Below, one piece after another: positions 25,372-32,935 of a DNA stretch of 64,000 nt. The notes below the pieces were generated by a model. The model had not been told where the DNA came from, made no database searches, and saw only the letters and a list, made by a program, of their open reading frames with translations. A program made the position numbers and the translations under genes. The stretch's first letter is position 1. Each line of letters begins with the position of its first letter. This DNA comes from an uncultured Oscillospiraceae bacterium (GTDB lineage: Bacteria > Bacillota > Clostridia > Oscillospirales > Oscillospiraceae). The stretch lies in the NCBI GenBank assembly GCA_910585815.1, contig CAJUFJ010000004.1, positions 17,740 to 81,739 of the forward strand, read 5' to 3'.

Positions 25372-26385
25372 TTAATTGTGAACCAGCCCAGCCAGCTCCC
25401 GGTCAAAGGGCGGGCGGAGCACTCCCCGCTCGGTGATGACGGCGGTGAGCAGCTCATGGGGGGTCACATCAAAGGCGGGATTCCAGGTCTGGACGTCGAC
25501 AGGCCCGGTCGGGACCCCGGCAAAGCCGGTTACCTCCTCGCCGCCCCGCTGCTCCACCGGGATGTGGCCCCCGTTGGGGATGCTCCGGTCGATGGTGGAG
25601 GAGGGCAGGGCGGTGTAGAAGGGGATGCCATGGTATTTGGCCAGCACGGCCAGGGAGTAGGTGCCGATTTTGTTGGCAAAATCCCCGTTGGCGGCCATGC
25701 GGTCGCAGCCTACCACCACCAGATCCACCTTGCCCTGAGCCATGAGATACCCCGCCATGTCGTCGCAGATGAGGGTGACGGGAATCCGGTCCCGCACCAG
25801 CTCATAGGCGGTGAGCCGGGCTCCCTGGAGCAGGGGACGGGTCTCGTCGGCGTAAACCATGGACACCTTCCCCTGGGCGTGGGCCGCCCGGATGACCCCC
25901 AGGGCCGTCCCGTAGCCCCCGGTGGCCAGCGCCCCGGCGTTGCAGTGGGTGAGGATGCGGGCCCCCTGGGGCACCAGCTCCGCCCCCGCCCTGCCCATGG
26001 CCTCGTTCATCAGGACGTCCTCCCGGTGAATGGCCCGGGCCTCCTCCTCCAGCCGGGGCAGGTCGGGCCCGGCGGACAGCCAGAGATTTTCCATCCGGTC
26101 CAGGGCCCAGAACAGGTTTACCGCCGTGGGCCTGCTGGCGGCCAGGACTGCTTTGGCCCGGGACATAGCAGCAGGGAAATCACCTTTACAGGCGTTCTCC
26201 TGAGCGGCCAGCACCATGGCGTAGGCCGCCGTAATGCCGATGGCGGGCGCGCCCCGGACTACCATGGTCTGGATGGCCTTTGCCACCTGACGGTAGTCGG
26301 TGTACCGCAGCCAGTCTTCGGCGGCGGGCAGGCGGGTCTGGTCCAGGAGATAGAGGGCGCTGTCTTCCCAGCGGATGGCTTCCAT
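25372..26385 (-). CDS. mtnA: S-methyl-5-thioribose-1-phosphate isomerase
   Basis: MtnA converts methylthioribose-1-phosphate to methylthioribulose-1-phosphate in methionine salvage. At 337 residues it has typical length. Family motifs are VVRGAPAIGITAAYAM, ILTHCNAGALATGGYGTALG with the active-site Cys, VTLICDDMAGYLM and GCDRMAANGDFANKIGTYS with the catalytic Asp. It belongs to the eIF2B-like fold, but the motifs favour MtnA over ribose-1,5-bisphosphate isomerase. No other salvage gene is adjacent. It has its own promoter and an ACGAGG ribosome site. Confidence 0.92.
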   Translation of the reverse strand: MEAIRWEDSALYLLDQTRLPAAEDWLRYTDYRQVAKAIQTMVVRGAPAIGITAAYAMVLAAQENACKGDFPAAMSRAKAVLAASRPTAVNLFWALDRMENLWLSAGPDLPRLEEEARAIHREDVLMNEAMGRAGAELVPQGARILTHCNAGALATGGYGTALGVIRAAHAQGKVSMVYADETRPLLQGARLTAYELVRDRIPVTLICDDMAGYLMAQGKVDLVVVGCDRMAANGDFANKIGTYSLAVLAKYHGIPFYTALPSSTIDRSIPNGGHIPVEQRGGEEVTGFAGVPTGPVDVQTWNPAFDVTPHELLTAVITERGVLRPPFDRELAGLVHN

Positions 26386-26418
26386 AAAAATGACCTCGTT
26401 TCTATGTTGAGATAGGAT

Positions 26419-26448
26419 ATTTTACCACAGGATAATCTGTGTGTACAA
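26419..26448 (-). promoter_or_regulatory. mtnA promoter
   Basis: On the minus strand TTGTAC (26448-26443) and TAAAAT (26424-26419) are 18 bp apart, with TGTGG directly before the -10 (extended type). Confidence 0.6.
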
Positions 26449-26453
26449 GCTGG

Positions 26454-26999
26454 TTATTCCGGAATATAATGCCAGTCAGAGATAACAGTCCAGTCATGTG
26501 CTCCGTCTATTTCGCAGTCCAGATTGACATCACACAGGCATGCCCCGCCGGAAAAACTTTCAGCGGCAAAGCCTATTTGTAAGCTGTGGACAGATTCCTT
26601 GTTTCTATATGATATTCCCATGGGGCGCAGGGCACATAGTTCTTTTGTCAGCAGGTCAAGCTCTACTGAAAGGCCGGCCAGGGTCAGCTTCGTGTCGATT
26701 GCGCCGCACCCTTGATGACAGCCATATTCATCAGAAGTACGCCTGAATGAATCCAGATGTGGTCCGTCGTCACTGTCGCCCGGACAAATGTAAAATTCTA
26801 AATACTGCTCGGCTAGCTCGGTTTCCAGGATAACGGCCGCGATCTCATCCAGCAGGTCCCGGTGTTCGTCCAAAAATTCCTCAGCAAGGGCGGCCTGCTC
26901 CTCTAACCACGCGTTTCGCTCCTCTGAGGTGTCCGCCACTGGCTGCGCGGCGCATCCTGCCAACAGGGCCAGAGTCAAAAATAAATGAATATATTTCAT
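26454..26999 (-). CDS. Hypothetical lipoprotein
   Basis: The 181-residue protein begins MKYIHLFLTLALLAGCAAQP, a clear lipoprotein signal with lipobox LAGC (Cys16). The mature part has an acidic helix (about 28-70) and then a beta-rich region with several cysteines (FYICPGD, CHQGCGAID, CLCDVNLDCEID), possibly disulphide-bonded outside the cell. I do not recognise the family. It lies upstream of mtnA on the same strand. AT content is higher than in neighbours. Confidence 0.7.
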   Translation of the reverse strand: MKYIHLFLTLALLAGCAAQPVADTSEERNAWLEEQAALAEEFLDEHRDLLDEIAAVILETELAEQYLEFYICPGDSDDGPHLDSFRRTSDEYGCHQGCGAIDTKLTLAGLSVELDLLTKELCALRPMGISYRNKESVHSLQIGFAAESFSGGACLCDVNLDCEIDGAHDWTVISDWHYIPE

Positions 27000-27067
27000 A
27001 TTTGATACCCCGGTTTTTTAAGGTTTATGCTCATTATACCACAACGCACTAACAGGAGACAATCACC

Positions 27068-29002
27068 ATGATTGACATTTCAGTATCCGGCCTTGTGAAG
27101 GAGTTCGAGGTCGGCAAAAAAATATTGGACGGACTCACCTTTCAGGTGGACGCCGGGGAGCGTGTAGGCCTGCTGGGCCCCAACGGCTGCGGCAAGACCA
27201 CCTTCCTGCGCATCCTGACGGGGGAGGTCCACCCCGACGAGGGGGACATTGTGGTGGCCCCCAACAAGCGGATGGGGCTGATCTCTCAGATCCCCGTCTA
27301 CCCGGCGGGCTACACCGTGGAGGACGTGCTGGACACCGCCTTTTTGCCCCTCCACGAGATGGAGGAGGAGATGACACAGCTGTCCCAGCGGATGGCGGAG
27401 GGGGAAAGTGATTCCGCTGTACTGTCCCGCTATGACAAGCTGTCCGCCGCCTTTCAGGCCGGGGGCGGCTACGAGACGGACACCAACAAGAACAAGGTGT
27501 GCAACGGCCTGTCCATTCCCCAGGACATGCGGGAGCGGCCCTTTGACATGCTGTCCGGCGGGGAGAAGACCCGGGTCAACCTGGCCCGGCTCATTCTGGA
27601 GGACACCGACATTCTCCTCCTGGACGAGCCCACCAACCACCTGGACCTGCGGGCCACCGAGTGGCTGGAGGAGTATCTGGAAAAGTTCAAGGGCACCGTT
27701 CTGGCCGTCTCCCACGACCGTTACTTTCTGGACAAGGTGGTCAAGCGGGTGGTGGAAATTCAGGAGGGAAAAGCGGAGTTTTACAGCGGAAATTACAGCT
27801 TTTACGCCGTGGAGAAGGAGCGGCGGTACGAGGAGAAACTGCGCCAGTACGAAAAGGAGCAGGCTAAGATTCAGCAGCTGGAAAAGGCGGCGGAGCAGCT
27901 GCGCATCTGGGCCTACTCGGGCAACGACAAGATTTTCAAGCGGGCCCAGTCTATGGAAAAGCGCATCGAGCGCATCCGTCAGACGGACAAGCCCAAAAAG
28001 GACCGGAAGATGGCGGTCCGCTTCGGGGAACGGGAGTTCCGGGGGGACGAGGTACTGTCCATCAAGGGCCTGGAAAAGGCCTTTGGAGAGCGGACACTGT
28101 TCGCCGGAGTCAACCTGGAGGTGGAGGGGGGCGAGCGCATCGCCCTGCTGGGGGACAACGGCACCGGCAAGTCCACCCTCATTAAAATTATCATGGGCGA
28201 GGAGGAACCGGACGGCGGAAAGCTTAGAAAAGGACCCACTGTAAAGGTGGGATACCTGCCACAGATCATCCACTTTGACCACCCGGAGCGCACCCTGGTG
28301 GACACTATGCTCTACGACCTGGACTGCACCGCCCAGACCGCCCGGAACCGGCTGGCCACCTTCAAATTCCGGGGGGAGGACGTGTTCAAGCCGGTGTCCG
28401 CCCTGTCCGGCGGGGAGCAGTCCCGGCTGCGGCTGTGCATGCTCATGGACAGCAAAATCAACCTCCTTATCCTGGACGAGCCCACCAACCACCTGGACAT
28501 CCAGAGTCGGGAGTGGATCGAGGAGGCGGTGGAGGACTACGAGGGCAACCTGCTGTTCGTCTCCCACGACCGCTACTTCATCGACCGCTTCGCCACCCGC
28601 ATCTGGATGCTGGAAAACGGAGCGATTACCGACTTCAAGGGCACCTATCAGGAATACCTGTCCGCCAAAGAACGGGGAAAATTTTCTGTTGGGCGCGACG
28701 ACCCCGGCGCGCCTTCCTCAGCAGGGGGCGGCCTCCGCGCCACCCCACTATCCCCGGAGAAAAAACCCAAGCGCCCCGGCGGAACCAAAAACCTGGAAAA
28801 GGAGGTCAACGCCGCCGAGCGGGCGGTGGCCTCCGCCGAGGAGAAGATGTACGATTTGGAGCAGGCCATTCAGGAGGCGTCGGCCGACTATTTGAAGCTC
28901 CAGGAGCTCTACCAGCAGCGGGAGGCCCTGGAGGACGAGCTGGCCCATCTCTATGCCGTGTGGGAGGGGCTGGCGGCAGACCTGGAGGAGGCGCGGGGAT
29001 GA
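27068..29002 (+). CDS. ABC-F family ATPase (ribosome-associated), with an inserted repeat
   Basis: The 644-residue protein has two ABC domains and no membrane region. ABC1 has Walker A GPNGCGKTT near 36-44 and signature LSGGEKTR near 163; ABC2 has GDNGTGKST near 361 and LSGGEQSR near 440. The inter-domain linker (about 235-310) contains a charged helix, and a C-terminal coiled coil follows residue 580. ABC-F proteins bind the ribosomal E site and relieve stalling or antibiotic inhibition; the subfamily (Uup-like, judging by the C-terminal coil) is not certain. The tail joining ABC2 to the coil contains an in-frame P3-related repeat at 28691-28713. ATGA overlap with the next gene. Confidence 0.9.
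   Translation: MIDISVSGLVKEFEVGKKILDGLTFQVDAGERVGLLGPNGCGKTTFLRILTGEVHPDEGDIVVAPNKRMGLISQIPVYPAGYTVEDVLDTAFLPLHEMEEEMTQLSQRMAEGESDSAVLSRYDKLSAAFQAGGGYETDTNKNKVCNGLSIPQDMRERPFDMLSGGEKTRVNLARLILEDTDILLLDEPTNHLDLRATEWLEEYLEKFKGTVLAVSHDRYFLDKVVKRVVEIQEGKAEFYSGNYSFYAVEKERRYEEKLRQYEKEQAKIQQLEKAAEQLRIWAYSGNDKIFKRAQSMEKRIERIRQTDKPKKDRKMAVRFGEREFRGDEVLSIKGLEKAFGERTLFAGVNLEVEGGERIALLGDNGTGKSTLIKIIMGEEEPDGGKLRKGPTVKVGYLPQIIHFDHPERTLVDTMLYDLDCTAQTARNRLATFKFRGEDVFKPVSALSGGEQSRLRLCMLMDSKINLLILDEPTNHLDIQSREWIEEAVEDYEGNLLFVSHDRYFIDRFATRIWMLENGAITDFKGTYQEYLSAKERGKFSVGRDDPGAPSSAGGGLRATPLSPEKKPKRPGGTKNLEKEVNAAERAVASAEEKMYDLEQAIQEASADYLKLQELYQQREALEDELAHLYAVWEGLAADLEEARG
28691..28713. repeat. Intergenic-type 23-bp repeat embedded in ABC-F coding sequence
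   Basis: The sequence beginning GGGCGCGACGACCCC is identical over 23 bp to the intergenic copies at 31910-31932 and 46206-46228. In this frame it encodes GRDDPGAP in the linker after ABC2. Confidence 0.85.
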
Positions 29003-29637
29003 GTGATCAGAAGTCAAAAATTGAGGTAGCAAGCTACAAAGGAAAGCGATTCCCGCCGGTTTTTAAAATCCTGCTGGCCCTGCTTCTGGCCGGGGTGCTG
29101 GTCTTCGGAGCCCTGCTGGGCCTGGTGCTTGGCGGCGCTCATGACAGCATCGACGGCGACCCCCAGGTGATGATTATTCTGGGCTGTCAGCTCCACGACT
29201 GGGGCCCGTCGGTGATGCTCCAGGACCGGCTGGACAAGGCGCTGGACTATTTGAAGGACCACCCGGAGGTAGTGGTGGTGGTGTCCGGCGGGCAGGGGGA
29301 GAACGAGCCCACCTCCGAGGCCCAGGGCATGGCCGACTACCTGGCGGACCACGGCTTTGCCCGGGAAAACATCATTTTAGAGACCCAATCCCACAATACC
29401 CATCAAAACCTCACCTACTCGGCCAGGCATCTGGAGGAGACGGGGGTGGATATCAGGGAGGGTGTGGTGATTGTGTCCAACGGCTTCCACCTCACCCGGG
29501 CCAAAATGCTAGCCGGACGGGCGGGGTATGAGAACGTGTCCGTTCTGGCCGCCCCCTCCAGCCACACCCCCACCCGGCTGAAAATGTATATCCGGGAGCC
29601 CCTGGCCCTGGTAAAATCCTTTGTGTTTGACCGTTAG
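28999..29637 (+). CDS. YdcF/DUF218 family membrane-anchored protein
   Basis: The 212-residue protein has a short cytoplasmic N-terminus, one membrane anchor (about 23-46) and a DUF218 domain facing outward: VMIILGCQLHDWGPSVMLQDRLDKAL, VVVVVSGGQGENEPTSEA, ILETQSHNTHQNL and VIVSNGFHLTRAKMLA. SanA and ElyC belong to this family and act in envelope or undecaprenyl-phosphate metabolism, but the reaction is not established. It overlaps the ABC-F gene by 4 nt (ATGA). Confidence 0.88.
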   Translation: MSDQKSKIEVASYKGKRFPPVFKILLALLLAGVLVFGALLGLVLGGAHDSIDGDPQVMIILGCQLHDWGPSVMLQDRLDKALDYLKDHPEVVVVVSGGQGENEPTSEAQGMADYLADHGFARENIILETQSHNTHQNLTYSARHLEETGVDIREGVVIVSNGFHLTRAKMLAGRAGYENVSVLAAPSSHTPTRLKMYIREPLALVKSFVFDR

Positions 29638-29885
29638 AGACGGTGCAGGTCCATTCCGATGGCCAGCCCGGCCCGGAAGGCGCTCTGGCGGTCCAGGTGA
29701 CGGAGGACCATAAGGCCGTCCTCCAGCCGCTCCGCCGCATCGCCCAACCCGTTGGCGCTCAACTCCTCCCGGGCGAGACGCACCATGGTTTCGTTTTCCC
29801 TTCTCTCGTCCTCGTCGGGGAGGAAATAGCCGTCAAAGCGGTATTTCAGGGCGTAGTTATAGAGGGCTTCCAGTAAGGGTTCCAT
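29634..29885 (-). CDS. Small conserved-type protein (possible DUF6809)
   Basis: This 83-residue acidic helical protein starts MEPLLEALYNYALKYRF and ends AFRAGLAIGMDLHRL, a pattern resembling DUF6809 small proteins of Clostridia (helix, charged middle, C-terminal F-xxG-xxxG-xxL). Function is unknown. GGAGG lies before the start. It is transcribed from a consensus promoter on the minus strand that overlaps operator-like repeats, divergent from an Xre repressor gene. Its 3' end overlaps the DUF218 gene end by 4 nt, tail to tail. Confidence 0.65.
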   Translation of the reverse strand: MEPLLEALYNYALKYRFDGYFLPDEDERRENETMVRLAREELSANGLGDAAERLEDGLMVLRHLDRQSAFRAGLAIGMDLHRL

Positions 29886-29906
29886 AAAATTTCCTCCAAA
29901 TCAGTG

Positions 29907-29959
29907 TTGCGTGAATTTTAACGTATCGTTATTATAACACGTGGATATTAACGTGTCAA
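29907..29959. promoter_or_regulatory. Divergent overlapping promoters with TTAACGT operator repeats
   Basis: Leftward: TTGACA (29959-29954) and TATAAT (29936-29931), 17 bp, fully consensus. Rightward: TTGCGT (29907-29912) and TATTAT (29930-29935), 17 bp. The two -10 boxes overlap. Near-identical direct repeats (minus strand GACACGTTAA and GATACGTTAA) sit in the leftward -35/spacer and just beyond its start site. They are likely binding sites for the Xre protein encoded at 29975. Confidence 0.75.
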
Positions 29960-29974
29960 GAGGTTGGTGAAGAT

Positions 29975-30184
29975 ATGTCGATTTTTTCGGAACGGCTGCG
30001 TCAACTGCGAAACGAAAGGAACGTATCCCAGGTTGCGCTTGCGAAAGAAGTAGGCGTTTCATCCCGTGTTTATCAGGACTATGAGTATGGAAAGCGGGAA
30101 GCGCAAATGACTACATTGATTAGAATGGCTGACTTTTTCGGTGTAAGCCTGGACTACTTGACAGGGCGGACAGATACGCCCTAG
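29975..30184 (+). CDS. Xre family transcriptional regulator (single HTH)
   Basis: The 69-residue protein is one Cro/CI-type helix-turn-helix: LRQLRNERNVSQVALAKEVGVSSRVYQDYEYGKREAQMTTLIRMADFFGVSLDYLTGRTDT, listed here only to show that the whole protein is the domain. The recognition helix is around residues 28-38. It has no partner domain, so it is probably a small repressor. It is preceded by GAGGTTGG and lies divergent to the 83-residue gene, which it probably regulates together with itself through the TTAACGT repeats between them. Confidence 0.85.
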   Translation: MSIFSERLRQLRNERNVSQVALAKEVGVSSRVYQDYEYGKREAQMTTLIRMADFFGVSLDYLTGRTDTP

Positions 30185-30187
30185 AGA

Positions 30188-30369
30188 GCACCAAAAAGCC
30201 CCTTTTGAAAGGGGCTGTCAGCCGAAGGCTGACTGAGGATTGCGTTTCGCGCAGCGAAACATACGAAGTAAACAAGGATTTGCAAAACTGTGTTTGCTCC
30301 GCATATTTTGGCTTCGCCAAAATGCAATCCTCCGTCATCCGCTTCGCGGATGCCACCTCCTTTCACTGG
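30188..30369. repeat. Palindromic repeat family P2, copy 1
   Basis: About 180 bp with outer arms CCCCTTTTGAAAGGGG and ACCTCCTTTCA, inner dyads (GTCAGCCGAAGGCTGAC, GTTTCGCGCAGCGAAAC, TTTTGGCTTCGCCAAAA) and opposed GGATTGC/GCAATCC boxes. Copy 2 is at 57428-57634. A further small dyad (AGCCGTTAGCGGCT region, 30370-30400) follows. It fills the gap before prfA; no gene seen. Confidence 0.85.
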
Positions 30370-30476
30370 ATAGCCGTTAGCGGCTCTGCCGCTTACGGCT
30401 ATCGCGTCCCCCTTGCGGGGAAAAGGAGGCTTTACGCCTGCGGGCGGGACGAGAGAGCAAACAAGGAGGGCTGTCC

Positions 30477-31535
30477 ATGCTGGACAAGCTGAACGCCATC
30501 GAGGCGAAATATTCCCAGATCGAGGCCCGGCTGGGGGCGTCGGAGACGTATAACGACCCGGAGCTGGTGGCCAAACTGAACAAGGAACAGGCCGAGCTCC
30601 AGCCCCTGGTGGAGGTCTTCCGCACCTACCGGCGCACCCTGGACGCCAAGGCCCAGGCGGAGGAGATGATGGCCGACCCGGAGCTGAAGGAGCTGGCTCA
30701 GGAGGAGTATCAGGCGGCCCTGGAGACGCTGCCCCGGCTGGAGAAGGAGCTGCAAATCCTCCTGCTGCCCCGGGACCCCAACGACGGCAAAAACGTCATC
30801 GTGGAGATACGCGCCGGGGTGGGCGGGGAGGAGGCGGCCCTGTTCGCCCACTCCCTGTTCCGCATGTATTCCATGTATGCCGAGTCCAAACGGTGGCACA
30901 CTGAGGTTGACTCCGCCAGCGAGACCGAGCTGGGCGGTGTAAAGGAAATTGTCTTTACAATCGAGGGGGACGGCGCCTGGTCCCGGTTCAAGTTCGAGAG
31001 CGGCGTCCACCGGGTCCAGCGGGTGCCTGAGACCGAGTCGGGGGGCCGGGTCCACACCTCCACGGTGACGGTGGCCGTCCTGCCTGAGATGGAGACGGCT
31101 GACGTCCGGATCGACCCGGCGGATGTGGAGATGCAGGTGTTCCGCTCCTCCGGGGCGGGGGGCCAGCACGTGAATAAGACCTCCTCCGCCGTGCGGCTCA
31201 TCCATAAACCCACCGGCACGGTGGTGGAGTGCCAGCAGGAGCGCAGCCAGTTTCAAAACCGAGACAAGGCCATGCGGCTGCTGGCTTCCCGGCTGTATGA
31301 GACGGAGCAGGAGAAAATTTCCAGCGAATACACCGCCCAGCGCCGTAGTCAGGTGGGCTCCGGCATGCGCAACGAGCGCATCCGCACCTATAACTTCCCC
31401 CAGGGGCGGGTCACCGATCACCGCATCGGCCTGACGCTGTATAAAATAGATCAGGTGATGGACGGCGCTCTGGACGAGATTATCGACGCCCTGGCTGCCG
31501 ACCACCAGGCCGAGCTGCTGAAGGAGCAGAAGTGA
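30477..31535 (+). CDS. prfA: Peptide chain release factor 1
   Basis: RF1 recognises UAA and UAG and triggers peptide release. The 352-residue protein has the GGQ catalytic loop (SSGAGGQHVNKTSSAVRLIH, GGQ near residue 230) and the codon-reading tripeptide P-E-T at about 184-186 (the P-x-T of RF1, not the SPF of RF2). Length is normal. ATG 30477 has GGAGG upstream. The usual downstream neighbour prmC is not present here. Confidence 0.95.
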   Translation: MLDKLNAIEAKYSQIEARLGASETYNDPELVAKLNKEQAELQPLVEVFRTYRRTLDAKAQAEEMMADPELKELAQEEYQAALETLPRLEKELQILLLPRDPNDGKNVIVEIRAGVGGEEAALFAHSLFRMYSMYAESKRWHTEVDSASETELGGVKEIVFTIEGDGAWSRFKFESGVHRVQRVPETESGGRVHTSTVTVAVLPEMETADVRIDPADVEMQVFRSSGAGGQHVNKTSSAVRLIHKPTGTVVECQQERSQFQNRDKAMRLLASRLYETEQEKISSEYTAQRRSQVGSGMRNERIRTYNFPQGRVTDHRIGLTLYKIDQVMDGALDEIIDALAADHQAELLKEQK

Positions 31536-31539
31536 GGTG

Positions 31540-31610
31540 TGTAGGGGCGCACAATGTGCGCCCGTTCCCGCTCTGCATAATTGGGCGGGCGGACAATGTC
31601 CGCCCCTACA
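31540..31610. repeat. P3 repeat pair downstream of prfA
   Basis: Two opposed units: TGTAGGGGCGCACA-A-TGTGCGCCC and GGGCGGACA-A-TGTCCGCCCCTACA. Each is itself a near-perfect palindrome. Confidence 0.85.
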
Positions 31611-31640
31611 AAATACAGGAACAAAAGGAGATTGATTGAC

Positions 31641-31898
31641 ATGGAAATGTATATTCACTATAACTCCCTCCCCGAGGGCAAGACCCTGACCGACGTGGTG
31701 GGGGAGCTGAACGAGGTTTTGGAGGACGTGGGTTCCGTCTGCGGCGGCGAGGCCGGGCGGATTGACCTGGACCTGGAGGACCAACGGGCCAACCCCAAGC
31801 ACGCCCAGGTGGCGGTGAAGGCCTACCTCCAGCGGGTGGAGTTCCCCCGGGACACCGCCGTGGAGATTGGCGGCATGGAGATTGGAGTGTATGAGTAG
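31641..31898 (+). CDS. Hypothetical small acidic protein
   Basis: The 85-residue protein begins MEMYIHYNSLPEGKTLTDVV; the region with ...RIDLDLEDQRANPKHAQVAVKAYL looks like a small alpha/beta domain. AAAGGAG precedes ATG 31641. I do not recognise the family. It lies between two blocks of P3 repeats and may be monocistronic. Confidence 0.65.
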   Translation: MEMYIHYNSLPEGKTLTDVVGELNEVLEDVGSVCGGEAGRIDLDLEDQRANPKHAQVAVKAYLQRVEFPRDTAVEIGGMEIGVYE

Positions 31899-31909
31899 GT
31901 AATGCTGTG

Positions 31910-31985
31910 GGGCGCGACGACCCCGGCGCGCCGCGGGGCTTTGGTATTGTTGGGGCAGACGGCGTGCCCAGTGGTCACGCCCTAC
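31910..31985. repeat. P3-related repeat block with 23-bp shared core
   Basis: 31910-31932 is identical to 28691-28713 (inside ABC-F) and 46206-46228. The block ends with a GGCGTG/CACGCC dyad and CCCTACA, the usual outer end of P3 units. Confidence 0.75.
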
Positions 31986-32000
31986 ATAAGGAGTTTTCAC

Positions 32001-32651
32001 ATGTATAAACACGTTATTTTCGACCTGGACGGCACCCTGCTCAACACCATCGACGACCTGGCGGCGGCGGGCAACTGGGTGTGCCGGAACCACGGCTGGC
32101 CCGTCCACACGGTGGAGGAGTACAAATATTTCGTGGGCAACGGCATGGCCAAGCTGGCCGAACGCTTTGCCCCGGAGGACTGGCGGACCCCGGAGCGGAT
32201 TGCCGCCCTGCTGGAGGAGTTCATGCCCTACTACAACGCCCACAAGGAGGACAAAACCGCCCCCTATCCCGGCATCGCGGCGCTGCTGGACCGGCTGAAG
32301 GGGGCGGGGGTGAGGATGGCGGTGCTGTCCAACAAGGCCCATTCCCTGGCCCCCGCCATCATCGAGGGCTATTTCCCCGGTGTCTTCGCCTTTGTCCAGG
32401 GGGCGCTGGAGGGGGTGCCCACTAAGCCCGACCCCACCCTGCTCCACAGGCTGATGGGGGAGATGGGGGCGACCCCGGCGGACACCCTCTTTGTGGGGGA
32501 CAGCAGTGTGGATATCCGCACCGCAAAGAACGGCGGACTGGTCAGCTGCGGCGTGCTGTGGGGCTTCCGCACCCGGGCTGAGCTGGAGGCCAAAGGGGCG
32601 GACCGCATTGTGGAGACCCCGGAGGAGCTGGGGGAGCTGATTTTGCGATGA
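32001..32651 (+). CDS. HAD family hydrolase, phosphoglycolate phosphatase-like
   Basis: The 216-residue protein has all HAD motifs: FDLDGTLLNT (motif I, Asp nucleophile at residue 8), VLSNKAHS (motif II), K in PTKPDPTLL (motif III) and FVGDSSVDIRTAKNGG (motif IV). The inserted helical cap (about 15-85) is of the Gph/PgmB type. The substrate is a small phosphate ester, possibly 2-phosphoglycolate. AAGGAG lies upstream of ATG 32001. It overlaps the next gene by 4 nt. Confidence 0.88.
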   Translation: MYKHVIFDLDGTLLNTIDDLAAAGNWVCRNHGWPVHTVEEYKYFVGNGMAKLAERFAPEDWRTPERIAALLEEFMPYYNAHKEDKTAPYPGIAALLDRLKGAGVRMAVLSNKAHSLAPAIIEGYFPGVFAFVQGALEGVPTKPDPTLLHRLMGEMGATPADTLFVGDSSVDIRTAKNGGLVSCGVLWGFRTRAELEAKGADRIVETPEELGELILR

Positions 32652-32935
32652 AAGCCAGGAAAAAAGGGCTGTTCACCGTATTGTACGGTATTTCCGGCCT
32701 GCTGACCGTCTGTCTGGTCTTTTTAGACTGGTTTTGCTTCGCCTTATGGCTGAATATGTATTCAGCGTTCGGTGACCCCGATATGTATTGTCCGGCTACA
32801 GCGGAAGACATCTGGTTTTTCGGACTGTGGGCGATTGTGCTAACTTTGCTGGTCATTGTATTTATACTTTGTACATGCTACTTGAAAACGAAACGGATGA
32901 GCTGTTATGAGAACGAATCTGTTGACAGTCAATGA
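32648..32935 (+). CDS. Hypothetical small membrane protein
   Basis: The 95-residue protein has two hydrophobic segments (about 8-36 and 56-77) with a short outward loop containing MYCPATAEDIWF. It starts by ATGA overlap with the HAD gene and itself overlaps the Sua5 gene by 29 nt. Family unknown. It is less GC-rich than its neighbours. Confidence 0.6.
   Translation: MKARKKGLFTVLYGISGLLTVCLVFLDWFCFALWLNMYSAFGDPDMYCPATAEDIWFFGLWAIVLTLLVIVFILCTCYLKTKRMSCYENESVDSQ

Noticed and set aside
25372..26385. Ribose-1,5-bisphosphate isomerase or eIF2B subunit
   Set aside because: The HCNAGALATGGYGTALG and GCDRMAANGDFANKIGTY motifs are those of MtnA.
30432..32447. 671-codon open frame on the minus strand
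   Set aside because: It is antisense to prfA and the HAD phosphatase gene, which have clear motifs and ribosome sites.
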